DNA of 64,000 nt from Leptolyngbya sp. Cla-17. GTDB lineage: Bacteria; Cyanobacteriota; Cyanobacteriia; Leptolyngbyales; Leptolyngbyaceae. The DNA lies in NCBI RefSeq assembly GCF_016807185.1, contig NZ_JAEVYN010000006.1, forward strand, positions 30,057 to 94,056, read 5' to 3'. Positions within the stretch are counted from its first letter, which is position 1. The number at the start of each line of letters is the position of its first letter. Below are positions 34,907-43,029 of the stretch, piece after piece. Below the pieces are notes generated by a model. That model did not search any database. It saw nothing but the letters and a program-made list of their open reading frames with translations, and was not told the origin of the DNA. Position numbers and translations under genes: made by a program.

Positions 34907-37813
34907 ATGGTTATCCAACTTGATACAAAATCACAGGGGCAAGTATGCAAGTTTCGCGGCAATCAGCCGATGTTGCTGAATCAGCCAGAAACAATGTGGG
35001 TGATTCAATCTGGCGCTGTTGCCCTGTTTGCAGTCATGGTTGGAGATGGGATTGAAGGCACTCGGCACTATTTGTTTAGTGCAAGTTCTGGAGATGCACT
35101 ATTTGGGACAACTCCCAGACCTGAGCCGCATCACTGCCAGATTTTAGCAGTGCCGATCGAAGAGACAGAATTGTTGCAAGTTCAGTCAGACGATTTGAGG
35201 CAACGGCTGGTTAGCAAGGATGAATCAACGATCACCCAAATCGACCACTGGGTGAACCAATTAGGTGCAGTGCCGTCTCAGGCACCTGTGCCAGTGATTC
35301 TTACCAAAGTGGCGGGTGCAGCACGAGTTTCATTGAGCCGCCAGCAAACGTTGCAACCCGCAGGGGATACTGTTATTTGGATGCAAATCCAGCAGGGTAG
35401 TGTGCGCTGGCTGGCGTCTGAGGCGTTGGTTCTTAGCCCAGCGACAGGGTTAGTACCGCTCAACGATCGCTTGTGGATTGAAGCTGTCGATGATGTGCAA
35501 CTGGTGACGCAGCCAACAAGAGACATCCAAAACCTTGATGCACTACTGGCAGGGTTGTCTCAGTTGCAGACGTATGTGCTTTACGGCATCGATCGCTTGG
35601 AGCAGCAAGCAACGCAGGCGGAGTGGCGACGGCTTCAGGCACAGGAACGGCTGAATCAGCAGGTGATAAAGGAAGCTCTAGGCGAACTGGTATCCACTCT
35701 GGGGACTCCAGCCACAGACTTTTCTGCTGACGATTCGCCACTTTTGGCTGCAGCAGGGGCGATCGGCAAAGCGTTGGGGGTGAAGATCCATCCCCCGGCT
35801 GAATCGGAGGACTTTAAACGGATCAAAGAACCGCTAGAAGCCGTTATGCGGGCATCTAGAGTTAGAATGCGGCGGGTGCTGCTGCGGGACAACTGGTGGG
35901 AGAAGGATGGCGGAGCGATCGCCGCCTATACTCACGAGATGAATCAGTTGGTCGCACTATTACCCATCTCTGCCACTTGTTATCAATTGTTTAATCCGGT
36001 CGATCGCACCTACACTCCGGTCAATGCAGAAGTGGCGGCGACCCTGACTCCTGTTGCCTACATGTTCTATCGTCCCTTACCGGACAAGGCCCTCAAGACT
36101 CTGGAACTCCTGCGATTTGCGCTGAAGGGATGCGTGAAAGATCTGCTGGTCATCTTAGTGACTGGGATTGCGGCGACCCTGTTGGGGATGTTCACGCCGC
36201 AAGCAACCGCAATGTTGATCGACAATGCGATTCCCGATGCCGACCGAGGATTGTTGCTCCAAGTGGGACTGGGATTGTTGGTAGTTGCCCTAGGCACAGC
36301 CGCCTTTCGGATTGCTCAAGGACTTGCCATTTTACGAGTGGAAACTGTCTCGGATGCCGCAACCCAAGCGGCAGTCTGGGATCGGTTGCTGAATCTACCT
36401 GTCTCCTTTTTCCGCCAATACACCACAGGCGATCTGCAATCCCGTGTCACCTCCATCAGTCAAATTCGGCGGCAATTGAGCGGCACGACGGTGATCAATC
36501 TGGTGAGTGCACTGTTTGCCTTGCTCAACCTGGGGCTATTGTTTTACTACAGCGTCAAGTTGGCGTTGGTCGCGATCGCCGTTGCCCTAGTCGCGATCGC
36601 CGTCACCACCTTATCCGGTATCATGCTAATCCGCAAAATTCGCCCCTTGCTGGAATTGCAAGGTACCATTTTTGGACATACCGTCCAACTAATTAATGGC
36701 ATTTCCAAATTGCGGGTGGCTGGAGCCGAAGAGCGAGCGTTCGCAACTTGGAGCAAGCACTACAGTCAGCAGGTAAAACTCAATCTCAGTACGCAACACC
36801 TGGAAGATTGGGTCGCTCTATTTAACACCCTACTGCCCACGCTGACCTCGGCAATCCTATTCTGGCTAACGATGCAACTGCTAGAAGAAGCGAAGACGGC
36901 TGGTACAGCCGGGCTGACGGTCGGCACATTCCTCGCCTTCAACTCAGCATTTGGCACGTTCATTGGCGGAGCCATGAATTTGAGTAATACCGCCACCAAT
37001 CTGCTGCAAGTCATTCCGTTGGGAAAGCGCGCCCAGCCGATTTTAGCAGCCGTTCCTGAAGTAGACCTGAGCAAAACCGATCCGGGGCGGCTGACGGGCA
37101 AAATTAGCATCGATCATGTCACCTTTCGCTATCGGGACAGTGGAGCATTGACCCTGGACGATGTTAGCCTTCATGCGGAACCTGGAGAATTTATTGCTCT
37201 AGTGGGTGGATCGGGTAGCGGTAAATCAACGCTCTTCCGGCTACTGCTGGGTTTTGAGAGACCCGAATCGGGAATAATCGCCTACGACGGTCAAGACTTG
37301 GCGGGATTGAATGTGGAGGCGGTGCGGCGGCAATTAGGCGTGGTGCTGCAAGGTGGGCGATTGCTCTCAGGGTCAATTTTTGACAACATTGCCAGTGGGG
37401 CCCAAATTACCCTGGATGAAGCCTGGGAAGCCGCTCAGATGGCGGGGTTTGCAGAGGATATTGCGGCAATGCCGATGGAAATGCACACTGTCATTAGTGA
37501 AGGCGGCGGTAATCTCTCCGGCGGACAACGACAACGGCTCCTGATTGCCCGCGCCCTGGCATTGAAACCTCGCATTCTGCTATTTGACGAAGCCACCAGC
37601 GCGTTAGACAACCGCACCCAGGCGATCGTCAGCGATAGTTTAGACAGACTTCAAGTCACCCGGATTGTGATCGCCCATCGGCTCAGTACCATTCGCAACG
37701 CAGATCGGATCTATGTACTTCAAGCTGGTCGTATTCTACAGCAGGGCAAGTTTGAGGAACTAGCAAATCAAGCAGGGTTATTTGCTCAGTTGATGACTCG
37801 GCAAGCTGCGTGA
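34907..37813 (+). CDS. NHLM ABC2-type exporter with cNMP-like N-terminal domain
   Basis: A 968-residue ABC transporter of the second NHLM type. It lacks a C39 domain; its long N-terminus (~390 residues) begins with a cyclic-nucleotide-binding-like fold (WVIQSGAVALFAV, LFSASSGDALFG) and a second cupin-like stretch (WMQIQQGSVRWLASE), then a helical region. The membrane domain has six helices (about residues 410-680). The ATPase has GGSGSGKSTLFRL, LSGGQRQRLLIARAL, ILLFDEATSALD and IAHRLSTI, all intact. It starts 69 bp after ABC1 with AAGGGG-like AGGGGAAA upstream. The pair probably works as a heteromeric or parallel exporter with HlyD. The cNMP-like parts here and in the 28531 protein suggest shared ligand gating. 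Confidence 0.88.
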   Translation: MVIQLDTKSQGQVCKFRGNQPMLLNQPETMWVIQSGAVALFAVMVGDGIEGTRHYLFSASSGDALFGTTPRPEPHHCQILAVPIEETELLQVQSDDLRQRLVSKDESTITQIDHWVNQLGAVPSQAPVPVILTKVAGAARVSLSRQQTLQPAGDTVIWMQIQQGSVRWLASEALVLSPATGLVPLNDRLWIEAVDDVQLVTQPTRDIQNLDALLAGLSQLQTYVLYGIDRLEQQATQAEWRRLQAQERLNQQVIKEALGELVSTLGTPATDFSADDSPLLAAAGAIGKALGVKIHPPAESEDFKRIKEPLEAVMRASRVRMRRVLLRDNWWEKDGGAIAAYTHEMNQLVALLPISATCYQLFNPVDRTYTPVNAEVAATLTPVAYMFYRPLPDKALKTLELLRFALKGCVKDLLVILVTGIAATLLGMFTPQATAMLIDNAIPDADRGLLLQVGLGLLVVALGTAAFRIAQGLAILRVETVSDAATQAAVWDRLLNLPVSFFRQYTTGDLQSRVTSISQIRRQLSGTTVINLVSALFALLNLGLLFYYSVKLALVAIAVALVAIAVTTLSGIMLIRKIRPLLELQGTIFGHTVQLINGISKLRVAGAEERAFATWSKHYSQQVKLNLSTQHLEDWVALFNTLLPTLTSAILFWLTMQLLEEAKTAGTAGLTVGTFLAFNSAFGTFIGGAMNLSNTATNLLQVIPLGKRAQPILAAVPEVDLSKTDPGRLTGKISIDHVTFRYRDSGALTLDDVSLHAEPGEFIALVGGSGSGKSTLFRLLLGFERPESGIIAYDGQDLAGLNVEAVRRQLGVVLQGGRLLSGSIFDNIASGAQITLDEAWEAAQMAGFAEDIAAMPMEMHTVISEGGGNLSGGQRQRLLIARALALKPRILLFDEATSALDNRTQAIVSDSLDRLQVTRIVIAHRLSTIRNADRIYVLQAGRILQQGKFEELANQAGLFAQLMTRQAA

Positions 37814-37822
37814 AGTCATGTG

Positions 37823-37880
37823 GGGGTTGAGTTAAACTCAGCGGAGCAGTCACCCACTCCGCTGAGTTTAACTCAACCCC
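37823..37880. terminator. 24-bp perfect inverted repeat ending the export operon
   Basis: GGGGTTGAGTTAAACTCAGC at 37823 onward extends to 24 bp and pairs perfectly with 37857-37880 around a 10-base loop (37847-37856). It starts 10 bp after the ABC2 stop. It has no U-tract, so it may stabilise or process the mRNA end as well as terminate. Confidence 0.7.
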
Positions 37881-38085
37881 TAGATGCCTAACACCGTAGT
37901 ACGATCGCCCCTCGCCATAGATTGGGCTAAACCCGCGAAACCTCACACTTCTGCTCTAGCGCGATCGCCCCTCGCCTTGCCATCAACAAATTGCCATAGC
38001 TGTTCCAAATTGTTTGTGAACAAAGAGAGTTGTGCAAGCCTTATCCTCGCGGGACAGTACTTTCACACACACCCAACTGATGCTA

Positions 38086-38703
38086 CTAACGAACGCTGAC
38101 CGTAAGACTATATTCTGCTGTTACCCCCCGCTTTTGCTCCTCAGGCACCAACCGCGCGCGCACTCGGTAGTCTCCACTTTGGCGTAACACAGATGACCAG
38201 TTGCGGCTGCCTGTGTAAAGGGTGCTGCCATTGGGGGCAAACACTTGTAGCTGTAAAAAGGAGCTGGTGCCGACTGTGCTCAGGTTGAGCGTTTGACCAG
38301 CTCTAGCATTCACCAGATAGTCGCGAGACTGAGCACCTTGCACCTTACCCCCTACAGTAGCGGCTGACGTACCGGGCGCAAACGCGATGCGTTGAGTCGA
38401 GGAGCCCCCATAGTTGCCACCGACCCTTAGCAAGTCGGCTCGAATCCAACCCCGTGCACCGGAATTAGGAAACTCGACAAAGTACCAACGGTAGCCATCT
38501 GGGGCATTGGTCTGGTTGAGAATGTTGACACGATCGCCGCCCAACCCATAGTGCCGCACAGGAGCGCTTGTAGAAGGCGTTGCGCGTATGTTCACACGAC
38601 CAGCCCCCTGAATTGTCCCTGTGTCTGTCAACCCAGGCAGCGCTGTAATAAGTGAGATGATAAGGGCTGTCACCCATGCTGAACCGTACTTAAACTTCAT
38701 CAC
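38086..38703 (-). CDS. exported SH3-domain protein
   Basis: A 205-residue protein with a signal peptide (WVTALIISLITALPGLTDT) and one bacterial SH3_3 domain: GRVNIRATPSTSAPVRHYGLG, then YRWYFVEFPNSGARGWIRADLL, given here as separate motifs. The C-terminal ~90 residues are beta-rich (GQTLNLSTVGTSSFLQLQVF, SGDYRVRARLV) like the PPC-type domain often following SH3 repeats in cyanobacteria. Probably periplasmic and peptidoglycan-associated. It is convergent with the export operon. Confidence 0.8.
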   Translation of the reverse strand: MMKFKYGSAWVTALIISLITALPGLTDTGTIQGAGRVNIRATPSTSAPVRHYGLGGDRVNILNQTNAPDGYRWYFVEFPNSGARGWIRADLLRVGGNYGGSSTQRIAFAPGTSAATVGGKVQGAQSRDYLVNARAGQTLNLSTVGTSSFLQLQVFAPNGSTLYTGSRNWSSVLRQSGDYRVRARLVPEEQKRGVTAEYSLTVSVR

Positions 38704-38768
38704 AATATAGTCGCCGAAAAAGTGCTCAGCCTATCTAAGCTCAGAATCGCTCAATCGGCTCATGTTTT

Positions 38769-38870
38769 TCAAGGTTGATGATGCTCATACCAGTGACGGG
38801 CGCTGTCAATCCGGCGTCTGAGCCAAACGCGATCTGCGGTTTCAAAATCCAAGGCAACAAAGGTCGTCAT
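38769..38870 (-). pseudogene. fragment of a DnaQ-like 3'-5' exonuclease
   Basis: The minus strand reads MTTFVALDFETAD from 38870, an almost ideal start of the epsilon/DEDD exonuclease family (Exo I motif D-x-E). After 13 residues it departs from the family and stops at 38769 (33 codons). The rest of the gene is absent, so this is a truncated remnant beside the IS-rich region. Confidence 0.5.
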
Positions 38871-39066
38871 GATGCAGTCTCCAGCATGAGCCGTTAAGGG
38901 GTATGCCACCGTTTCTGTCAATTAAGTACCACATCGGCTGAAGCCGTTTCTTGATGGAAGTTTCAGACTGAGATCTTGCCTATTTTAGACACAGTTGATG
39001 AACAGAAACATTTGCCAGGGAAGGATGGCGGGGCTTGATTGATAACTTTTGCTCATCTTCTTTCTA

Positions 39067-39105
39067 GTGGTTGACTCATTGCGAAACGAGCAATGAGTCA
39101 TCCAC
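39067..39105. repeat. 39-bp imperfect palindrome
   Basis: Arms GTGGTTGACTCATTGC and GCAATGAGTCATCCAC (15 of 16 paired) around a 7-base GAAACGA loop, about 70 bp before the IS701 end. Possible MITE remnant, terminator or protein-binding site. Confidence 0.5.
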
Positions 39106-39250
39106 AGAATCGACATCGTAGGTGGGTCAACAGGTCAGGATTACGCTTGTAGCATGGGATTTTCTGTACTATACTACAGTTGTAGATGTTGAATTTATGA
39201 TTGTATTTCGCCTAGAATCAGCGTCAAACCAGTGTTCTAGGTGATGCGTG

Positions 39251-40788
39251 ATGACTCTCGCCCTTGCCCAAATCGACCTCAGTGAAGCCGAGGTCGAGTC
39301 AAATCTGAAACAGCTTGAGACTTGGGCCAGCGACCTCGATGCCCTCATGATTCGGCTGGCCCCGCGCTTCAAACGCGCAGAGCTGCGAGAGCGCGCGAAA
39401 GAGTATGTGCAAGGATTGCTCAGTGCAGCTGAGCGGAAGAATAGCTGGCAAATCGCAGAACAACTGGGCAAGCCCACACCGTATGGGATGCAACATCTCC
39501 TCGGTCGAGCCCAGTGGAATGCCGATTTAGTGAGAGACGACGTGCAAGCCTATGTGAATGAAGCGTTGGGCGATCGAGAAGCGGTGTTTGTGCTCGATGA
39601 AACAGGCTTTCTCAAAAAAGGCGACCACTCAGCTGGGGTGCAACCGCAGTACAGTGGCACCGGCAATGGGATTGAAAACTGTCAGGTCGGCGTCTTTCTC
39701 GGCTATGCCGCCGCCGATGGCTACACGTTGATTGATCGAACACTGTATCTACCGCAACGTTGGCTGGATGAGCCAGAGCGATGTGCTCAAGCTGGCATTC
39801 CGCCAGAGGCCGCCTTTGCGACCAAGCCGATGCTGGCACAACGCCTGTTAGAACGGGCGTTTGCGGCGGGACTGCCAGGCCGTTGGGTGACTGGGGATGA
39901 AGTCTACGGGCGCGATGCCCGCTTGCGGCAATGGTTAGAAGCACGGCATCAAGCGTATGTCCTGACCACTTGGTCAAAAGAGAACGTTGGGCGCGATGCC
40001 CTATCGATGCGCATCGAGGAACTCGCCATGAGTTGGCCCGCTGAAGAATGGCACCGGCTCAGTTGTGGGACGGGCACGAAGGGAGAACGCTACTTTGACT
40101 GGACTTGTATGCCGATTAACAGTCCCAAAGGGTGCGATTGGCAGCACTGGGCACTCGTCCGACGGGGCATCGAACACCCAGAAGACTGGGCTTATTATCT
40201 GGTGTTTGCGCCGCCTGGAACGTCTTTGCAGACGATGGTGCAGGTTGCCGGTCGGCGCTGGACGATCGAGGTTTGTTTCGAGAGTGCCAAAGGGGAAGTC
40301 GGGCTGGATGAGTATGAAGTGCGTTCATGGAATGGCTGGTATCGCCATATGACGTTAGCGCTACTGGCCCACGCTTTCTTAACGGTGACGCGAGCGCAGG
40401 CGGCTAAAAAAGGGCTTTCAACGGTGACTGCTGCCCAGTACCGCCCTCCGGTGCAGCCGTCGCAGGCATGGGCCGTGTGCCCTTGAGTGTGGCTGAACTG
40501 CGTCACTTGCTATGGCGCTTAGCTTGGCAGCCTCCATTGAGTCCTCGACAGCTGTTGCATTGGTCCTCATGGCGACGACGGCATCAAGCGATTGCCCAGT
40601 TCTACCACTTCAAGCGTCGAGCGTTAGCCATGCGGTGGCGAAAACTGCTAATGGTTCATTCCGTAGAGGTGCCTCCAGAATGCACAGTCGCAGACATCGC
40701 TGATCGACTGTCTGTAAAAATGGTCTTCGCGTTGCCCTTGCTTTGGCTAGCCACCGCTGCATCGAGCAATAGTAGTGGCAGACAATGA
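39251..40788 (+). pseudogene. IS701-family transposase, frameshifted near the C-terminus
   Basis: The main frame (39251-40486) encodes a DDE_5 transposase: VFVLDETGFLKKGDHSAGVQ (first Asp), GRWVTGDEVYGRD (second Asp), RRWTIEVCFESAKGEVGLDEYEV (Glu), the last two given as separate motifs of the family. It ends prematurely at 40486. The normal C-terminus continues in another frame from about 40460 (AGMGRVPLSVAELRHLLW, HQAIAQFYHFKRRA). Adding one G in CCGGTGCA near 40450 would restore the frame. No long A-run lies at the break, so this is a mutation or base-calling error rather than programmed shifting. Confidence 0.8.
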
Positions 40789-40952
40789 AGCTGATTTCAG
40801 CACTGTGCAAGCTCTTGTGGAAGCGAGTGGTTGAGTGCTTGCCGGTCAAGCAACTAGCCAAGAAGATGAGACAGGGGTGTCACCGTTGCCCTATCTTGGT
40901 TGAGCGCGCGTTTCCGGTCGGACTAACCGAGGCGACAGTCTCACGAGTTTAG
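40785..40952 (+). CDS. short ORF inside the IS701 3' region
   Basis: A 55-codon frame (MKLISALCKLLWKRVVECL to LTEATVSRV) lies between the transposase and the right inverted repeat. It has no known motif or clear ribosome binding site and could be a passenger or chance ORF. The remaining 40953-41204 holds only the IS end. Confidence 0.2.
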   Translation: MKLISALCKLLWKRVVECLPVKQLAKKMRQGCHRCPILVERAFPVGLTEATVSRV

Positions 40953-41204
40953 GGCGTTGTAGCGGACTGTGAAGGATTGGGTTAGTTCGATTTTAGCCCT
41001 GCTGACTTTTGAGACGTTGAATCTTTATATGAGACGGCCTCGGAGATGAGGATCTACAACTGTAGTAACTACTTGAGGCCCGTTTTAGTCCAATCAGGCT
41101 GTGATACGCGGCTGAAGCCAATGAGTAGAACTTATAAAACCCGCCTGTTGCTCCATGTCCCAATTAATCTGCTAGAAATTTGTGCAAAGCTAAGCAACTG
41201 AACA

Positions 41205-41907
41205 TCACCGAAAAAAGGGTGGTAGTTCTAAACAAAGTTGCTGAACTGGTGGGGAAAGGGTTGGCTCTGCCAGGTTGGAAACCGTGAGTCCTAGTAATCG
41301 AACTCTGCGAGATCGATCCAAGTGTTCCTCCAACAATGAGATCGCCCGATTGCAAAGCATCTGTTGATCCTTAAACAGCACATCTATTGTTTGGGCACGA
41401 GTAATCTGCTGATAGTCAGCGTATTTAATCTTCAGAGTCAACGTGTAGCCATACCGCTGGTGTTTTTCCATGCGAGTCACCACTTCTGCTGCCAGCTTTT
41501 CCAAAGCAGCGACCATCGGTTCAATGGCCTCCAAGTCTGCGGCAAACGACTGCTCTGCCCCAATCGGCTTGCGAGCCCGGTTAGGGTTGACTGGGCGATC
41601 ATCTACGCTTCTCGCGACTCGATAGTAATACCTACCCGCTTTGCCAAAGTGAGTGACCAAATCTGCCTCTGCCCATTGCTTCAAGTCCGCTCCCGTCTGA
41701 ATTCCCAGATTTTGCATCTTTTGTGCCGTCGCGGCCCCCACTCCGTAGAACTTTGCAACGGGGAGGTTAGCCACAAAGGCTGCTGCCGCTTCGGGAGCAA
41801 TCAGGTATAGCCCATCCGGTTTATCTAACCCAGAGGCAATCTTGGATAGAAACTTATTGATGGACACTCCGGCGGATGCGGTCAGTCCGGTTTCTTGTTG
41901 AATAGAA
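41205..41907 (-). pseudogene. dinB: DNA polymerase IV (DinB), N-terminus lost at an IS5 junction
   Basis: The retained part covers the Y-family palm end, thumb and little finger: SSIQQETGLTASAGVSINKF (cut at both ends), LAKIAS-like LSKIASGLDKPDGLY, FYGVGAATAQKMQNLGI (HhH), RPVNPNRARKPIGAEQSF and the little-finger strands. The first ~110 residues, including catalytic MDAFFASVE, are missing. The break is exactly at the IS5 terminal repeat (41908). Beyond the IS (42803 onward) the missing N-terminus is not found, so insertion was followed by deletion or the IS110 insertion displaced it. Non-functional. Any translesion role must be met elsewhere in the genome. Confidence 0.85.
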
Positions 41908-42802
41908 CTCTTGCGTGAATCAAGAAGAGAGCGAAAGTTCACAGTTGATGATCGCCGCAATCAGGTTGAAGCGCAACCCGAAGCGCTTGCGTCGATTTCG
42001 ATACCGTTCAGCGAGAATCCGAAAAATCTTGAGCTTCCGATTCACATGCTCAGCGACCACTCGTAATCGGGCTAGAGTGCGGTTGTGCTGCCGCTCGGCT
42101 TTGCTCAGTTTGCCTTTACGGGGCTTTTTGGTTGGAGTGCAACTACAGGGATGTAGCTTTGCCATACCCTGATAGCCTCTGTCCGCTAAACACAACTGCT
42201 CCGGCAGCATCGGCAGGCGATGGAGCTTGAACAAGCGAAAGTCATGGACTTGCCCTTTGCCAAAGGCTGTGCAGATAATCTGTCCAGTCGCTTGATTGAC
42301 TACCACTTGAGCTTTTAGGGTATGCCGCTTTTTCTTGCCGCTGTAGTAGCCTCGCTGTTTTTTTGGGGACGCTCAATGGGGCTTTCAGTCACATCCACTG
42401 CCACTACGCTCCAAGTACTGGCATTCTGGTAGAGTTGCTTTTTGCCGGGTAGCCGAAACTGGTCTGAATTGGTCAATAATCCTTCCACCTTTTGAATCAA
42501 TCGACATACGGCTGACTCGCTCATCCCCCACGTGGTGGCGATATGAAACTGTGTCCGGTATTCTCGCCAGTATTCAAGTACGACCAACAATTGGTCTTCT
42601 ACGCTTAATTTGCACTGTCCACCCCGTTTTCCCCTGCGGTCAAGATCGGGACGCAATATTGCTACCATCTGCTCAAACGTTTCAAGGTGAACCCCACATC
42701 GACGTTTGAAAGCTCCGGGTTTAAGTTGGCTAAGTTGCTCGTAGGTCATAATATCCTCCTCCTTGACCTAGTTCTAGCTGCTTACATACATTCACGCAAG
42801 AG
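41908..42802 (-). mobile_element. IS5-family insertion sequence
   Basis: Perfect 13-bp terminal inverted repeats: CTCTTGCGTGAAT (41908-41920) and ATTCACGCAAGAG (42790-42802), 895 bp overall. It interrupts dinB. No target duplication is visible because the far flank is not dinB sequence. Confidence 0.85.
41920..42749 (-). CDS. IS5-family transposase (DDE_Tnp_4), -1 frameshift at A7
   Basis: The first frame (42749-42315) gives the helical N-terminus and first catalytic Asp (WSVVAVDVTESPIERP). The second (about 42360-41920) reads KKQRGYYSGKKKRHTLKAQVV, then LADRGYQG (second Asp) and ARLRVVAEHVNRKLK (Glu region), shown as separate motifs. They meet at a seven-base A-run on the coding strand (plus 42358-42364); a -1 slip there joins them exactly. 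This is a normal programmed frameshift for this family, so the transposase is probably functional. Confidence 0.85.
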
Positions 42803-43029
42803 ACATCATGAGCGATTGCTCACACCCTGGGATGAAAGTGGTAACGTCAGATGAACTGGTTTAGAGGTCGAATTGGAACTAGTGCCAATCAGCCTGAGCA
42901 GGAGACTGACCGTACCCGCCCTTGGGACACCCATTTGTGCATTTCGCCGACTGCGAGACAGCACGCAAAGCAGGATCAATTAACGACATGGCGGGTGAAC
43001 CAGCTTAACCCTAATCAAGGAGAAGCCTG
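42803..43029 (+). other. non-coding left end of the IS110 element, candidate bridge-RNA region
   Basis: About 227 bp without an ORF directly precedes the IS110 recombinase. In the IS110 group, the 5' non-coding end is transcribed into a bridge RNA that pairs with donor and target DNA (established for IS621 and relatives). I have not identified the loops. AAGGAG (43018 region) is the recombinase ribosome binding site. Confidence 0.4.

Larger units (their letters stand above)
38704..39172. other. intergenic region with exonuclease remnant and hairpin
   Basis: Besides the exonuclease fragment and the dyad at 39067-39105 nothing coding is supported. The region ends at the IS701 left end. Confidence 0.4.
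39173..41066 (+). mobile_element. IS701-family element, probable extent
   Basis: A 15-bp inverted pair bounds the transposase: ACTACAGTTGTAGAT (39173-39187) and ATCTACAACTGTAGT (41052-41066). No target duplication is obvious. At ~1.9 kb it is longer than many IS701 members because ~265 bp of extra sequence follows the transposase frames. Confidence 0.6.
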
